Notes under the pieces: model-generated
The model's database searches: none
Seen by the model: the letters and a program-made list of their open reading frames with translations, nothing else
Told to the model about the DNA's origin: nothing
Program-made: the position numbers and the translations under genes
Origin: Bacillus sp. ISL-41
GTDB taxonomy: Bacteria; Bacillota; Bacilli; Bacillales; Cytobacillaceae
DNA: 64,000 nt
Direction of reading: 5' to 3'
Assembly (NCBI RefSeq): GCF_018613235.1
Contig: NZ_JAGGQP010000021.1
Location: forward strand, 20,741-84,740
In this document: positions 35,964-45,792 of the stretch, piece by piece
How the letters are laid out: each line of letters starts with the position of its first letter
How positions within the stretch are numbered: position 1 is the first letter of the stretch

Positions 35964-36002
35964 CGGTTATTAAGTCTCTTCTTTTTATACAGCTAATAAC
36001 CG
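35964..36002 (-). other. Perfect 9-bp inverted repeat between fliE and fliF
   Basis: CGGTTATTA (35994-36002) and TAATAACCG (35964-35972) form a perfect stem around 21 bases on the minus-strand transcript. The distal arm ends at the GGGGG ribosome site of fliF and lacks a U-run. It could influence fliF translation or mark a processing point (inference). Confidence 0.6.
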
Positions 36003-36028
36003 ATCTAATCTTAGTTTTTAGCTAATTA

Positions 36029-36340
36029 TTAAACTTGCATTCTCATCATTTCCTGATATGCTTCAACCACTTTATTCCTGACTTCCATTGTAGCCTGCAA
36101 TGTAATGCTCGCCTTTTGGCTTGCAATCATTACCTGATGCAGGTCAACATTTTCCCCACGCGCCAATTTATTTGTCATTGCATCTGACTGAAGCTGTGTG
36201 TTATTTAAATTTTCAATAGATTGCTTAAGTACGGACGAAAAACTTTTTTGCGCTTCGTATGGTGTAGGTGTGGGAGTAGACACTTTTGTTTGAAATGGTT
36301 GGACCATTTGGCTGACAGAATTAATCCCAGCTGAGTTCAT
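36029..36340 (-). CDS. fliE: Flagellar hook-basal body protein FliE
   Basis: Joins the MS ring to the rod. The 103 residues contain the FliE pattern: SFSSVLKQSIENLNNTQLQSD, then GENVDLHQVMIASQKASITL and a closing NKVVEAYQEMMRMQV. It lies 12 bases after flgC and before fliF, the standard order. Confidence 0.95.
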   Translation of the reverse strand: MNSAGINSVSQMVQPFQTKVSTPTPTPYEAQKSFSSVLKQSIENLNNTQLQSDAMTNKLARGENVDLHQVMIASQKASITLQATMEVRNKVVEAYQEMMRMQV

Positions 36341-36352
36341 TTAGTTATCTCC

Positions 36353-36802
36353 TTATTTACCGATCTCAAGGGCTTTCATCATCATACCCTTGGAAGCGTT
36401 AAAAACTGTGACATTGGCTTCATAAGAACGAGTCGCGCTTATTAAATCCACCATTTCCCTTAAAGGATCTACATTCGGATAAGCAACATACCCTTCTTGA
36501 TCAGCATCAGGGTGTTCAGGATCATATACCATCTTAAGCGGATTTTCTCTGTCCTCGACAATTCTTGATACTTTAACCCCATTTCCTGCCCCCGCTCCTT
36601 CTGTTTTCCCCATTGCCCTATTTAGGAATGAAGAAAAGTTTCCCTCCTTAGGTTCAAGGACAACCATTTTCCTGCGGTATGGCTCTCCATTTACTCCTCT
36701 TGTCGAATCGACGTTCGCCATGTTCGAAGAAATGACATCCATCCTGAGGCGCTGGGCAGTCAACGCAGAAGCTGTTGTGTTCATGCTATGAAACATGCTC
36801 AT
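36353..36802 (-). CDS. flgC: Flagellar rod protein FlgC
   Basis: Proximal rod subunit. N-terminal signature TTASALTAQRLRMDVISSNMANV and C-terminal NVDPLREMVDLISATRSYEAN are typical. Length 149 is normal. The first ATG has GGAGG nine bases upstream and lies 2 bases after flgB. Confidence 0.96.
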   Translation of the reverse strand: MSMFHSMNTTASALTAQRLRMDVISSNMANVDSTRGVNGEPYRRKMVVLEPKEGNFSSFLNRAMGKTEGAGAGNGVKVSRIVEDRENPLKMVYDPEHPDADQEGYVAYPNVDPLREMVDLISATRSYEANVTVFNASKGMMMKALEIGK

Positions 36803-36804
36803 TC

Positions 36805-37200
36805 TTACTTACCTCCCCTAATGACTGTTTGGAGAGAGTTGAATTTCCCATTAATCCTCTCAGTCAGCGCATTATAGTAAATTTGGTTCGTAGCCAGGTC
36901 GGCCATTTCTTTATCCAAATCAACGCTGTTCCCATTTTCGTTATAATTCACATACGGATTATTAACGACTCCAGGCAAAGTGTTCGCCCTGCTGCTGAAT
37001 TCATAATGCCGGGCGTCAGATCTATTTGCTTGAAAGGATTGTCCCATCACATCCTGGAACACAGCCTTAAAGGAGACATCCCTCGCTTTATAGTTCGGTG
37101 TATCAACATTCGCGATATTCTGCGAAATGACTTTCTGCTTTGCAGAAGAATAGTTCAACGCATGCTCGAGGGTTGATACTGTATTGGAAAACAACTTCAA
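36805..37200 (-). CDS. flgB: Flagellar rod protein FlgB
   Basis: First gene of the fla/che operon and proximal rod subunit. Signature AKQKVISQNIANVDTPNYKAR near residues 20-40 and a C-terminal LATNQIYYNALTERINGKF. The TTG at 37200 with GAGGTG 6 bases upstream is preferred, since the longer frame would begin inside the ribosome site; it gives 131 residues with the family-like N-terminus LKLFSN. Confidence 0.94.
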   Translation of the reverse strand: MKLFSNTVSTLEHALNYSSAKQKVISQNIANVDTPNYKARDVSFKAVFQDVMGQSFQANRSDARHYEFSSRANTLPGVVNNPYVNYNENGNSVDLDKEMADLATNQIYYNALTERINGKFNSLQTVIRGGK

Positions 37201-37652
37201 TTTTTGCACCTCGCAATTGCCACACTGGATTATTTTGCTGTATTTTGTAATTCTTTGCTGAATTTCGTCATTATATTCCTAATTGTAAAGAATCTGAAAT
37301 AATCTGTCTATGCACTTTCGGTTAATTTTTATCATGCATTATGCTCATTTTTCAAAATGGTCTAAAAGACCTATAAGTTTACTGATTTTTATATTTTTAT
37401 TAATTAACCCCAGTTTTTTTGTAAAGTATTAAAAAAAAGATAGGAATAACGAACGAAAATTTGCTTGGTTTCTAAATTACTTTAAGGTTAAAATACCTAT
37501 ATTACTTTATCTTTTTTCCATTATTTTCTTTATTAAAATCATTTGTTTTCCTGTGATAAAAGGCGGAGTGTAAAAGAATCGAAATAAATTTGTAACATTA
37601 TGCTGTTAACTCCTTTCGTTTTTGGTCGTATATTATGTATACATTAATGAAT
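37201..37652 (-). other. fla/che control region between codY and flgB
   Basis: About 450 bases with no gene, very AT-rich. It holds the flgB promoter (separate entry), A- and T-tracts, and a small inverted repeat GGTCT-TTT-AGACC at 37360-37372. In B. subtilis this region binds CodY and carries both sigma-A and sigma-D promoters; I see only weak matches to those sites here and do not call them. Confidence 0.5.
37282..37310 (-). promoter_or_regulatory. Sigma-A-type promoter of the fla/che operon
   Basis: TAGACA (37305-37310) and TACAAT (37282-37287), each five of six to consensus, are exactly 17 bases apart on the minus strand. The transcript would start about 75 bases before the flgB TTG. A TATAAT lies 8 bases further downstream but has no good -35 partner. 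Confidence 0.65.
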
Positions 37653-37685
37653 AAAAAAATCCGCTGAACTTCAGCGGATTTTTTT
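37653..37685 (-). terminator. Terminator after codY
   Basis: AAAAAAATCCGCTGAA and TTCAGCGGATTTTTTT form a perfect inverted repeat (stem ATCCGCTGAA) with a seven-U tail on the minus strand. It lies 10 bases beyond the codY stop and isolates the codY operon from fla/che. Confidence 0.92.
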
Positions 37686-37694
37686 ATTCTTTAT

Positions 37695-38474
37695 TTAGTT
37701 GCTTTTAAGCTTTTCAAGTTCAAACAGGAACTTGTCATTTAATACCTTGATATAAGTTCCTTTCATACCAAGGGAACGGGACTCGATAACGCCTGCGCTT
37801 TCCAGCTTGCGCAATGCGTTGACGATTACAGAACGAGTGATGCCGACTCTATCAGCGATTTTTGAAGCTACAAGCAAGCCTTCTTTTCCGTTAAGTTCCT
37901 CGAAGATGTGCTCAATCGCTTCAAGTTCACTATAGGATAAAGAACTGATTGCCATTTGTACTACAGCTTTGCTGCGAGCTTCATCTTCAATCTCTTCAGC
38001 CTTTTCACGAAGGATTTCCATCCCTACAACGGTTGCGCCATATTCAGCAAGAATAAGGTCATCATCGTGGAATTGTTCTTCAAGACGAGCAAGGATTAGT
38101 GTTCCAAGGCGCTCACCGCCGCCGATGATCGGCACGATTGTTGTTAATCCGTTTTTGAAAAGTTCTTTGTTTTCAACAGGAAATGCTGTGTACTCACTGT
38201 CCACATCCAGGTTAGGTGATGTCTCCTGGATATTGAAAAGATTCTTTGTGTACTCCTCAGGGAATTGGCGGTCTTCAAGCATTTTTACCATGCGCTCGTT
38301 TTCAATTTGCTGATTGATTCCGACGCCTAATAGCTTCCCTCTGCGGCTGACAACAAAGATGTTCGCTTCGATGACTTCGCTTAGCGTCTCTGACATTTCT
38401 TTAAAGTTTACCGGTTTGCCGGCAGCTTTTTGGAGCAGGGCATTAATTTTTCTAGTTTTTGATAGTAAGTCCAT
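37695..38474 (-). CDS. codY: Global nutrient-sensing transcription regulator CodY
   Basis: Binds GTP and branched-chain amino acids and represses stationary-phase, amino-acid and motility genes. The N-terminal GAF domain spans about 1-155 and the winged helix-turn-helix about 203-236 ([22 protein letters not shown]). Length 259 equals B. subtilis. AGGAGGAAGAATCA precedes the ATG. It is the last gene of the xerC-hslV-hslU-codY group and lies directly upstream of the fla/che operon it controls in B. subtilis. Confidence 0.98.
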   Translation of the reverse strand: MDLLSKTRKINALLQKAAGKPVNFKEMSETLSEVIEANIFVVSRRGKLLGVGINQQIENERMVKMLEDRQFPEEYTKNLFNIQETSPNLDVDSEYTAFPVENKELFKNGLTTIVPIIGGGERLGTLILARLEEQFHDDDLILAEYGATVVGMEILREKAEEIEDEARSKAVVQMAISSLSYSELEAIEHIFEELNGKEGLLVASKIADRVGITRSVIVNALRKLESAGVIESRSLGMKGTYIKVLNDKFLFELEKLKSN

Positions 38475-38602
38475 TGATTCTTCCTCCTATTTGCTTCAAA
38501 CAAAATTACATTTATTTTAATTTTGGCTAGTTTCAATACTTCAGCACAATAGGCAGCCTTTATTTGTCTACCCTATTGAGTATGCATTAAAACGATAAAC
38601 CA

Positions 38603-40009
38603 TTATAATATGAACTGGCTTAAATCTTTGTTTCTTGCGATAGCGCCTAGTTTTTCTTCTACATATTGCGGAGTGATCGCTACCTTCTCCAGATTGATGT
38701 CTGGAGCTTCAAAGCTGAGGTCTTCCAGCAGCTTCTCAAGAATCGTCTGCAGCCTTCTGGCTCCAATATTATCCGTATTCTGGTTCACATCATAAGCGAC
38801 TTCTGCTATCTTACGAATAGCATCGTCAGAAAATTCAATTTGTATACCTTCAGTTTCCAATAAAGCTTCGTATTGCTTTGTAAGCGCGTTATCAGGCTCA
38901 ACAAGAATCCTGTAAAAGTCTTCAACTGTCAGCTTGGTAAGCTCTACCCTGATTGGGAATCGCCCTTGCAATTCAGGAATCAAATCTGAAGGCTTTGCCA
39001 TATGGAAAGCACCAGCAGCGACGAATAAGATATGGTCTGTTTTTACAGGACCGTATTTCGTGTTAACAGTCGACCCTTCCACAACAGGCAGTATGTCCCT
39101 CTGAACACCCTCGCGCGAAACATCAGCACTGGATCCACCTGAATTCTTGCTGGCAATCTTATCAATCTCATCAATGAATATAATACCTGCCTGCTCAGCA
39201 CGATATGTAGCTTCCTGAGTTACCTCATCCATATCAATAAGCTTTTGAGCCTCTTCATTAATTAATACCTTCCTCGCTTCACGAACAGGAAGCTTTCGTT
39301 TCTTGCGCTTCTTCGGCACTAAGCCACTTAAAGCATCCTGCATGTTCATTCCCATCTGTTCCATTCCAGAGCCCTGGAGCATATCAAACATGGAAGGTGC
39401 TTGTTCCTCGACTTCGACCGTTACCAACTCATCCTCAAGCTCACCTTGATCGAGCTTTTGCTTGATGACTTTACGTTTTTCAAACAACCCTAAGTCTTCT
39501 GATTGATTAGACTCTTGTTCAGGCTGCTGCTGGCTGCCGCCGAACAACATTTCCAGTGGATTTTTGTAATTGACGGATTTTTTCGCTGAAGGGACCAGCA
39601 GTTCAACAAGACGACGATTTGCGTTTTCCTCTGCTGGTTCCTTTACTCGCTCCATTTTTTCCTCTTTGACAAGCCTGATAGATGTTTCAACAAGGTCTCT
39701 CACCATTGATTCCACATCACGGCCAACATAGCCGACTTCAGTGAACTTTGTCGCTTCGACCTTGACGAAAGGAGCACCTACCAGCTTAGCCATTCTTCTG
39801 GCAATCTCAGTTTTACCTACACCAGTTGGACCAATCATCAGGATATTTTTCGGGATGATTTCATCACGGATATTTTCAGCGAGCAAGCCGCGGCGGTATC
39901 TGTTTCTGAGAGCAACTGCAACAGCTTTTTTTGCATCCTTTTGGCCGATAATATACTGATCCAGCTTTTCCACGATCTGCCTTGGAGTTAAACTTGTCGT
40001 TTGTTTCAC
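38603..40009 (-). CDS. hslU: HslU (ClpY), ATPase subunit of the HslUV protease
   Basis: AAA+ unfoldase that feeds the HslV peptidase. Walker A GPTGVGKT at about 60-67, Walker B FIDEIDKI, the conserved [17 protein letters not shown] start and the C-terminal LSQFIL that docks into HslV. The GTG at 40009 has AAAGGAG eight bases upstream and gives 468 residues (467 in B. subtilis); the frame extends upstream over hslV but that part is not family-like. It follows hslV by 19 bases. Confidence 0.97.
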   Translation of the reverse strand: MKQTTSLTPRQIVEKLDQYIIGQKDAKKAVAVALRNRYRRGLLAENIRDEIIPKNILMIGPTGVGKTEIARRMAKLVGAPFVKVEATKFTEVGYVGRDVESMVRDLVETSIRLVKEEKMERVKEPAEENANRRLVELLVPSAKKSVNYKNPLEMLFGGSQQQPEQESNQSEDLGLFEKRKVIKQKLDQGELEDELVTVEVEEQAPSMFDMLQGSGMEQMGMNMQDALSGLVPKKRKKRKLPVREARKVLINEEAQKLIDMDEVTQEATYRAEQAGIIFIDEIDKIASKNSGGSSADVSREGVQRDILPVVEGSTVNTKYGPVKTDHILFVAAGAFHMAKPSDLIPELQGRFPIRVELTKLTVEDFYRILVEPDNALTKQYEALLETEGIQIEFSDDAIRKIAEVAYDVNQNTDNIGARRLQTILEKLLEDLSFEAPDINLEKVAITPQYVEEKLGAIARNKDLSQFIL

Positions 40010-40028
40010 ACTCAACACTCCTTTTCCG

Positions 40029-40571
40029 TTACAGTTCTTCCACGATAATATTGTGGTTTGTGTAAACACAAATGTCAGCAGCAATTTCCAATGAAGACTT
40101 CGCGATTTCTTTCGCTGTTAAATGTTCCCCAGCATATTGCTTTAATGCACGGCCTGCAGACAAAGCATAATTTCCTCCAGAACCAATTGCAAGAATGCCA
40201 TCATCAGGCTCAATGACTTCACCTGTTCCGGAAATAAGAAGCATATCAGTCTCATTCAATACAATCAACATTGCCTCAAGCTTCCTGAGGACTTTATCAC
40301 TTCTCCATTGCTTAGCTAGTTCGACTGCAGCTCTTTGGAGATTTCCGTTGTATTCTTCGAGCTTGCCTTCAAACATTTCAAAGAGGGTGAATGCATCTGC
40401 AACTGAACCGGCAAATCCTGCAATTACTTTACCATTAAACAACTTTCGAACCTTCTTAGCTGTGTGTTTCATCACTACAGCATTCCCAAAGGTCACCTGG
40501 CCATCGCCTGACATTGCGCATTGGCCCTTATGTTGAACAGCAAATATCGTTGTGGCATGGAACTCTGACAT
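40029..40571 (-). CDS. hslV: HslV (ClpQ), peptidase subunit of the HslUV protease
   Basis: Proteasome-like peptidase. The 180 residues show [20 protein letters not shown], the [20 protein letters not shown] block and [15 protein letters not shown]. As in B. subtilis ClpQ the N-terminus is extended (MSEFHATT) relative to the usual Thr1 enzymes, and Ser2 would become N-terminal after Met removal, suggesting the Ser-type active site described for B. subtilis. It lies 20 bases after xerC. Confidence 0.96.
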   Translation of the reverse strand: MSEFHATTIFAVQHKGQCAMSGDGQVTFGNAVVMKHTAKKVRKLFNGKVIAGFAGSVADAFTLFEMFEGKLEEYNGNLQRAAVELAKQWRSDKVLRKLEAMLIVLNETDMLLISGTGEVIEPDDGILAIGSGGNYALSAGRALKQYAGEHLTAKEIAKSSLEIAADICVYTNHNIIVEEL

Positions 40572-40591
40572 TCCTTCGTCCTCCTTTTGGC

Positions 40592-41494
40592 TTAGGCCCT
40601 CGGATGATGTGACATATAAATATTGCGCAAGTGCTCTTTCGTTACATGGGTATATACTTGAGTTGAAGACAGGAATGCATGGCCCATCAGCTCCTGTACT
40701 GTCCTCATGTCTGCTCCATTGCTCATCATATGTGTAGCGAAAGAATGGCGCAGTTTATGGGGATGGATTTTCCCTGTCAGGGCAGACTTTTCAATCAGTT
40801 TATTCAAGATTTCCCTGATTCCTCTGTCCGTAAGAGGGCCTCCACGGAAATTCACAAATAAATGGCCATGATCTTCTTTCGTTTTCAGAAGCTCTGCTCT
40901 TCCATTTTTTATGTAGTCTTCAATCGCATCCTGCGCAAAACTTCCGAAAGGCACATATCTATCCTTTTTCCTTTTTCCATGAATTAAAACTGTAGATAGA
41001 GATAAATCTATATCCTTCAGATTAATTTTACAGCACTCACCTACACGGATTCCTGTAGCGTAAAGCAATTCCAATAGGGCTTTGTTCCTTTTTCCGATCG
41101 CGGTCTCGGTTTCACAAGCTTTAAATAGCTGGGAAAGCTCCTCTTCATAAAAAAAGTCTGGCAGCCGCTTTTCCAGTTTCGGGATGGATACGAGGGAAAA
41201 TGGGTTATCCCCGACCATTTTTTCACGAAGCAAGAACTTATAAAAGCTGCGCATACACGAAATCTTTCGGGCGACTGACTTCCTGGAAAGCTGCTGGTCA
41301 AATAATTTTGTCAGGTAAATCCTTGTATCAGCATACTCAACTTCATCCAGACTGGTCAGGCCTTGTTCAGACATGAACAAAAAAAATCCCCTAATATCAT
41401 GTTGATAATGTTCAATTGTATATTGTGAGTAATTTTTTTCAATTTGTAAATATTCAATAAATAAGTTTAAAGAATTGTTCACATTTGCTTCCAT
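40592..41494 (-). CDS. xerC: Tyrosine recombinase XerC (CodV)
   Basis: Resolves chromosome dimers at dif with a XerD partner. The catalytic residues read from the sequence are R150, K174, H246, R249, H272 and the nucleophile Tyr281. SAM-like N-terminal domain at 1-90. Length 300 is typical (304 in B. subtilis CodV). It heads the xerC-hslV-hslU-codY cluster, as in B. subtilis, with GAGGTGACAAG before the ATG. Confidence 0.96.
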   Translation of the reverse strand: MEANVNNSLNLFIEYLQIEKNYSQYTIEHYQHDIRGFFLFMSEQGLTSLDEVEYADTRIYLTKLFDQQLSRKSVARKISCMRSFYKFLLREKMVGDNPFSLVSIPKLEKRLPDFFYEEELSQLFKACETETAIGKRNKALLELLYATGIRVGECCKINLKDIDLSLSTVLIHGKRKKDRYVPFGSFAQDAIEDYIKNGRAELLKTKEDHGHLFVNFRGGPLTDRGIREILNKLIEKSALTGKIHPHKLRHSFATHMMSNGADMRTVQELMGHAFLSSTQVYTHVTKEHLRNIYMSHHPRA

Positions 41495-41507
41495 CTTGTC
41501 ACCTCAC

Positions 41508-41544
41508 AAGGGCTACTAAATAGTATCATATTTATATAGCCCTC
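41508..41544 (-). other. Hairpin between trmFO and xerC
   Basis: AGGGCTA and TAGCCCT pair (7 bp) around an AT-rich loop of about 21 bases on the minus-strand transcript, ending just before the xerC ribosome site. No U-run follows, so it is not a standard terminator. Confidence 0.4.
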
Positions 41545-41554
41545 GCAATATAAA

Positions 41555-42862
41555 TTACAAATTTTTCACAAATTTCTGAATTGTTTCCAATGCTCTGGAA
41601 GCATGCTTCTCATTGCGTTCCTGCTTAGCCTTGATTTTTTCGGGAAGGTCAGGGAAAAGCCCGAAGTTTGCATTCATAGGCTGGAAGTTTTTCGCGTTAG
41701 TAGTTGTGATATACCTGGCCATGCTGCCCATTGCTGTTTCATGAGGGAATTCCACCGGCTCATCGCCTTTTACAAGACGGGCCGCATTAATTCCAGCAAT
41801 CAGTCCGCTAGCCGCTGATTCAACATAACCCTCAACACCAGTCATTTGTCCGGCAAAGAATAAATCTTCTCTATTCCTGAATTGATATGTTGCTTTTAAA
41901 ACCTTAGGTGAGTTGATAAAGGTATTGCGATGCATAACACCGTAACGGACGATTTCAGCGTTTTCCAGTCCTGGAATCAATTGAATGACTTCCTTTTGCG
42001 GTCCCCATTTCAAATGAGTCTGGAAGCCTACAATATTATAAAGTGTTCCAGCTGCATCATCCTGGCGAAGCTGTACTACTGCATAAGGTCGTTTTCCAGT
42101 TCTAGGATCCTCGAGCCCAACCGGCTTCATCGGTCCGAAAAGCATTGTCTTTCTTCCTCTTTGACCCATGACCTCTATTGGCATACAACCCTCAAAAAAG
42201 ATTTCCTTTTCAAATTCCTTAAGAGGAACTGTTTCAGCAGAAATCAACGCTTCATAAAAACGGTCAAATTCCTCCTCTGTCATCGGACAGTTAAGATAAG
42301 CTGCTTCGCCTTTGTCATATCGGGATTTCAGATAGACCTTATCCATATCGATGCTGTCTTTCTCGATAATTGGGGCTGCCGCATCATAAAAATATAAATA
42401 TTCTTCCCCTGTCAGCTCCTTTAGTTGCTGGGAAAGCGCCTGGCTTGTCAGTGGCCCCGTCGCAATGATGGTTGGACCTTGTGGAATTTCAGTGATTTCT
42501 TCATTAAATACAATAACATTGGGATGTTCCTTCACACGGCTGGTTACATGCGCAGCGAACTCGTGCCGGTCTACTGCCAAAGCTCCGCCTGCCGGAACAG
42601 CACATGCGTCCGCTGCCGAGATGATGACAGAATTCAGGTTCCTCATTTCTTCCTTTAAAACACCAACTGCGTTAGTTAAAGTGTTGGCTCTCAAAGAGTT
42701 GCTGCAAACCAGCTCAGCAAATTTATCAGTATGGTGTGCCGGGGTCTGTTTAACCGGTCTCATCTCGTATAAGTTCACCTTGATGCCTCTTTCAGCAAGC
42801 TGCCATGCAGCTTCACTTCCGGCCAAACCGGCACCAACGACATTTACAGTAGCTTCAGTCAT
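41555..42862 (-). CDS. trmFO: FAD- and folate-dependent tRNA (uracil-54) methyltransferase TrmFO
   Basis: Makes ribothymidine at position 54 of tRNA using methylene-tetrahydrofolate. The FAD-binding GAGLAG motif is at 10-15, followed by ELVCSNSLR with the conserved Cys, and [16 protein letters not shown] near 375. Length 435 equals B. subtilis Gid/TrmFO. It lies between topA and xerC, as in B. subtilis, but is separated from topA by nearly 500 bases of repeat sequence. Confidence 0.97.
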   Translation of the reverse strand: MTEATVNVVGAGLAGSEAAWQLAERGIKVNLYEMRPVKQTPAHHTDKFAELVCSNSLRANTLTNAVGVLKEEMRNLNSVIISAADACAVPAGGALAVDRHEFAAHVTSRVKEHPNVIVFNEEITEIPQGPTIIATGPLTSQALSQQLKELTGEEYLYFYDAAAPIIEKDSIDMDKVYLKSRYDKGEAAYLNCPMTEEEFDRFYEALISAETVPLKEFEKEIFFEGCMPIEVMGQRGRKTMLFGPMKPVGLEDPRTGKRPYAVVQLRQDDAAGTLYNIVGFQTHLKWGPQKEVIQLIPGLENAEIVRYGVMHRNTFINSPKVLKATYQFRNREDLFFAGQMTGVEGYVESAASGLIAGINAARLVKGDEPVEFPHETAMGSMARYITTTNAKNFQPMNANFGLFPDLPEKIKAKQERNEKHASRALETIQKFVKNL

Positions 42863-42972
42863 TTCTATTTCCTCCAGTAGCTATAAGAAATTTTGTTTGT
42901 TGAAAGTCCAATTGCCTTGTCTGATACATATCTCAAAAGGCAAAGTAAAAGCATCAGCCTTTTCAAAATAAT

Positions 42973-42981
42973 TATTATAAC
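42973..42981 (-). promoter_or_regulatory. Candidate extended -10 promoter for trmFO
   Basis: TG-T-TATAAT on the minus strand is a perfect extended -10 element about 110 bases before the trmFO ATG. No good -35 is present. Because the repeat region separates trmFO from topA and its terminator, an own promoter is needed here. Confidence 0.45.
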
Positions 42982-43093
42982 ACTTGCCTTGACATAAAGC
43001 TTCTATTATATACTCAACCTTACTTACTTTACCCTGATACTTGTATCATTTTGCACTTACATTTACGAAAAGAAAAGAAAAAAGTTTCAAAAA

Positions 43094-43272
43094 AGAAAAG
43101 CGCAAGTGCCTTGGTCAGCCCCGACAAGCGCTGGAAGGCCGACCACTGAAGTCGTTCTTTGACTTCATTGGGCGGACTGAAGCGACTCGAGCTGCTCAAA
43201 GCTAACGCTTTTCGCAAGATACTCGAGGAAGCACTTACAATGATGAAAACTGGCTAGGCGCTGGAGCTGGAC
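43094..43272. repeat. Interspersed repeat, family 2, copy A
   Basis: Begins AGAAAAGCGCAAGTGCC and ends GGCGCTGGAGCTGGAC; the ends are partly inverted to each other. It contains a perfect hairpin GAAGTC/GACTTC at 43148-43166. About 90 bases match the copy at 63891-63980 very closely. A partial second copy (43275-43306) starts immediately after it. This kind of box is common between genes in Bacillus relatives. It encodes nothing. Confidence 0.75.
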
Positions 43273-43274
43273 AG

Positions 43275-43306
43275 AGAAAAGCGCAAGCTCCTTGGTCAGC
43301 CCTGGC
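43275..43306. repeat. Partial family 2 repeat adjoining copy A
   Basis: AGAAAAGCGCAAGCTCC and the following CTTGGTCAGCCC repeat the first 30 bases of copy A with few changes, in the same orientation and directly behind it. It is truncated before the topA terminator. Confidence 0.65.
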
Positions 43307-43317
43307 AACACCTTTAC

Positions 43318-43348
43318 AAAGATAAAGAGTGAGCCATTGGCTCACTCT
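43318..43348 (-). terminator. Terminator overlapping the topA stop
   Basis: AGAGTGAGCC (43339-43348 complement) and GGCTCACTCT (43326-43335 complement) form a perfect 10-bp stem around three bases, followed on the minus strand by TTTATCTTTG. The stem begins inside the topA stop codon. The U-tract is weak. Confidence 0.7.
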
Positions 43349-45422
43349 AGCTTTGTGGTTCCTCTTTATAGTCGCATTCCGTACACTGAACCTGAACACC
43401 CTTTTTGAGCTTCTTTTCAACTAGCATATTTTCGCATTTAGGGCATTTCCTTGCAAGTGGTTTATCCCATGACAGGAAATCACACTCAGGAAAACGGTCG
43501 CAGCCGTAAAAAATCCGGCGTTTTTTGCTCTTGCGCTCAATGATATTGCCTTCTTCACATTTGGGGCATTTAACCCCGATTTCCTTAACGATCGCCTTCG
43601 TATTCCTGCATTCCGGGAAATTACTGCAGGCCATGAATTTGCCGTACCGGCCCATTTTAAATACCATAGCGGAACCGCATTGATCACAATCTTCTCCAGC
43701 GGGTTCATCCTTAATTTCGATTTCCTGCATTTCCTTTTCTGCTACTTGGAGATGCTTTTCAAAATCACGGTAAAATTCGTCAATGACGTTGACCCAATTG
43801 ATTTTTCCATCTTCAATATTATCGAGGTTCTGCTCCATTTTGGCGGTGAACTCGAGATCCAGGATTTCCGGGAAGAATTCCAGCATCAGCTCATGGATTA
43901 CTTCACCAAGCTCAGTCGGCACGAACCGCTTATTATCAAGTGATACATAGCCTCTCTTCTGGATTGTATCCAATGTTGGCGCATATGTTGATGGCCGGCC
44001 AATCCCCATTTCCTCAAGCGTCCTGACAAGCCTTGCTTCTGTATATCTTGGAGGAGGCTGTGTAAAGTGCTGTTTCGGTTCGATCTCTTTCTTCGTGACC
44101 TCGTCACCTTCCCTCAGGTCAGGAAGGAACTTATCCTTTTCTTCCACCTGGTCATCCGAACCTTCTACATAAACCTTCATGAACCCCGGGAATTTGACCT
44201 TTGAGCCTGTCGCGCGGAAAGTAACCTCTCCATTCTTCAAATCCACGCTCATCGTATCCATGATCGCATGAGCCATCTGGCTTGCGACGAACCGTTCCCA
44301 AATAAGTTTATAAAGCCTGTATTGATCCCTTGAGAGGAATTCCTTTATCTTCTCAGGAACCTTCATTGTGCTGGTTGGCCGGATTGCTTCATGAGCATCT
44401 TGTGCATTGGATTGCTTCTTCTCTTTCCTGGCCTCTGTCTGTATGAAATTTTCTCCATACTCACTTGTGATATATTCCCTTGCTTCTCCTTGTGCAACTT
44501 CAGAAATTCGCGTGGAGTCAGTTCTCATATACGTAATCAAACCGACTGTTCCTTCTTTTCCGAGATCGATTCCTTCATAAAGCTGCTGGGCAAGCATCAT
44601 TGTCTTTTTGGCTCTGAAGTTGAGCTTTCGGGCTGCCTCCTGCTGCAATGAAGAAGTGATGAAAGGCGGTGCAGGATTACGCTTTCGTTCTTTCTTCGTC
44701 ACCGACTCAACAGTGAATTTATTCCCCTTCACTTGCTTAAGGATATTTTTGACATCTTCTTCAGATTTCAACTCAGCTTTTTCTTTACCAATTCCGTAAA
44801 AAGAAGCTTCAAATGAATTTTTGCCTTTCAGGAATTCAGCACCGATTGTCCAATATTCTTCTGGAACAAACGCAGCGATTTCCTTCTCACGGTCAATGAT
44901 CATCCTTAAAGCAACTGATTGCACTCGCCCTGCACTCAGTCCCTTCTTGACCTTCTTCCAAAGCAGCGGGCTGATATTGTATCCTACTAGTCTGTCCAGA
45001 GCACGGCGTGCCTGCTGGGCATCTACGAGGTCCATATTGATCGCCCGTGGATGTTTAAAAGATTCCTTGATGGCATCCTTTGTAATTTCATTGAATACAA
45101 CCCTGCAGTCCGAATGGACATCCACGTCGAGACTGTTGGCCAAATGCCAGGCAATCGCTTCCCCTTCTCTGTCGGGGTCAGCCGCGAGGTAGACTTTCTT
45201 TGCCTTTTTAGCGGCAGTTTTCAATTCTTTCAGTACGGGCCCCTTGCCTCTGATCGTAATGTACTTAGGATTATAATTATTTTCTGTATCGATTCCCATC
45301 TGGCTCTTAGGCAAATCTATCAAATGCCCCATAGAGGCTTTCACTTTATATTTTTTTCCAAGGTAACGCTCAATCGTCTTTGCCTTTGCAGGCGATTCAA
45401 CGATGACTAAAAAATCCGACAT
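43347..45422 (-). CDS. topA: DNA topoisomerase I
   Basis: Type IA enzyme that relaxes negative supercoils. Toprim domain at the start ([17 protein letters not shown], then [12 protein letters not shown] at about 82-93); active-site Tyr298 in [11 protein letters not shown]; three C-terminal zinc ribbons of the C4 type from about residue 580. Length 691 equals B. subtilis. The ATG has AAGGAGG-like bases upstream. It has a promoter of its own and a cre-like site further upstream. dprA precedes it, the usual order. Confidence 0.98.
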   Translation of the reverse strand: MSDFLVIVESPAKAKTIERYLGKKYKVKASMGHLIDLPKSQMGIDTENNYNPKYITIRGKGPVLKELKTAAKKAKKVYLAADPDREGEAIAWHLANSLDVDVHSDCRVVFNEITKDAIKESFKHPRAINMDLVDAQQARRALDRLVGYNISPLLWKKVKKGLSAGRVQSVALRMIIDREKEIAAFVPEEYWTIGAEFLKGKNSFEASFYGIGKEKAELKSEEDVKNILKQVKGNKFTVESVTKKERKRNPAPPFITSSLQQEAARKLNFRAKKTMMLAQQLYEGIDLGKEGTVGLITYMRTDSTRISEVAQGEAREYITSEYGENFIQTEARKEKKQSNAQDAHEAIRPTSTMKVPEKIKEFLSRDQYRLYKLIWERFVASQMAHAIMDTMSVDLKNGEVTFRATGSKVKFPGFMKVYVEGSDDQVEEKDKFLPDLREGDEVTKKEIEPKQHFTQPPPRYTEARLVRTLEEMGIGRPSTYAPTLDTIQKRGYVSLDNKRFVPTELGEVIHELMLEFFPEILDLEFTAKMEQNLDNIEDGKINWVNVIDEFYRDFEKHLQVAEKEMQEIEIKDEPAGEDCDQCGSAMVFKMGRYGKFMACSNFPECRNTKAIVKEIGVKCPKCEEGNIIERKSKKRRIFYGCDRFPECDFLSWDKPLARKCPKCENMLVEKKLKKGVQVQCTECDYKEEPQS

Positions 45423-45457
45423 CCAATTGTCCTCCTTAGAGGTATAAAATTACATTA

Positions 45458-45487
45458 ATTATTATCAACTTATCATAATGTTGTCAA
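45458..45487 (-). promoter_or_regulatory. Candidate sigma-A promoter for topA
   Basis: A perfect TTGACA (45482-45487) and AATAAT (45458-45463, five of six) are 18 bases apart on the minus strand. A second weaker pair, TTGAAA (45571-45576) and TACATT (45548-45553) with 17 bases between, lies upstream. The whole 45423-45792 stretch is gene-free and AT-rich. Confidence 0.6.
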
Positions 45488-45500
45488 ATCACCCGTTGAA

Positions 45501-45514
45501 AGTAAACGGTTTCA
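45501..45514 (-). promoter_or_regulatory. cre-like (CcpA) site upstream of topA
   Basis: TGAAACCGTTTACT matches 13 of 14 positions of the cre consensus TGWAARCGYTWNCW. It lies 14 bases upstream of the TTGACA box of topA, and downstream of the weaker second promoter. Whether CcpA binds is untested. Confidence 0.4.
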
Positions 45515-45792
45515 TCTCTTTTAGAAATTTTAAAATACCTGATGCAAAATGTATAACAGATTGAAAATTATTTCAACCTTTTTGATGTAAATTTTCATTC
45601 AAATATAAAAATAACTTGCTGAAATAGTATATTTTCGAAACTTTTTTCTAACTTTTTTTATTATATCCACCCTTTACAATCATTGCTGCAGCCTAGTACT
45701 ATATCATTCTTTGTCCTGCTCTCTGTTTCATAAACCTCACACTTTAGAAATTTTAAATTTGCTTTTTTTGCATTTTATACGAATATCCCACA

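Noticed and set aside
37340..37390. Sigma-D promoter (TAAA, 15 bases, GACCATTT) and CodY box before flgB
   Set aside because: The -10 matches only five of eight to GCCGATAT, and the best CodY-like stretch matches nine of fifteen; both are near chance in such AT-rich DNA.
43029..43420. Minus-strand open frames between topA and trmFO
   Set aside because: They consist of family 2 repeat sequence and the terminator of topA; no ribosome sites or homology.
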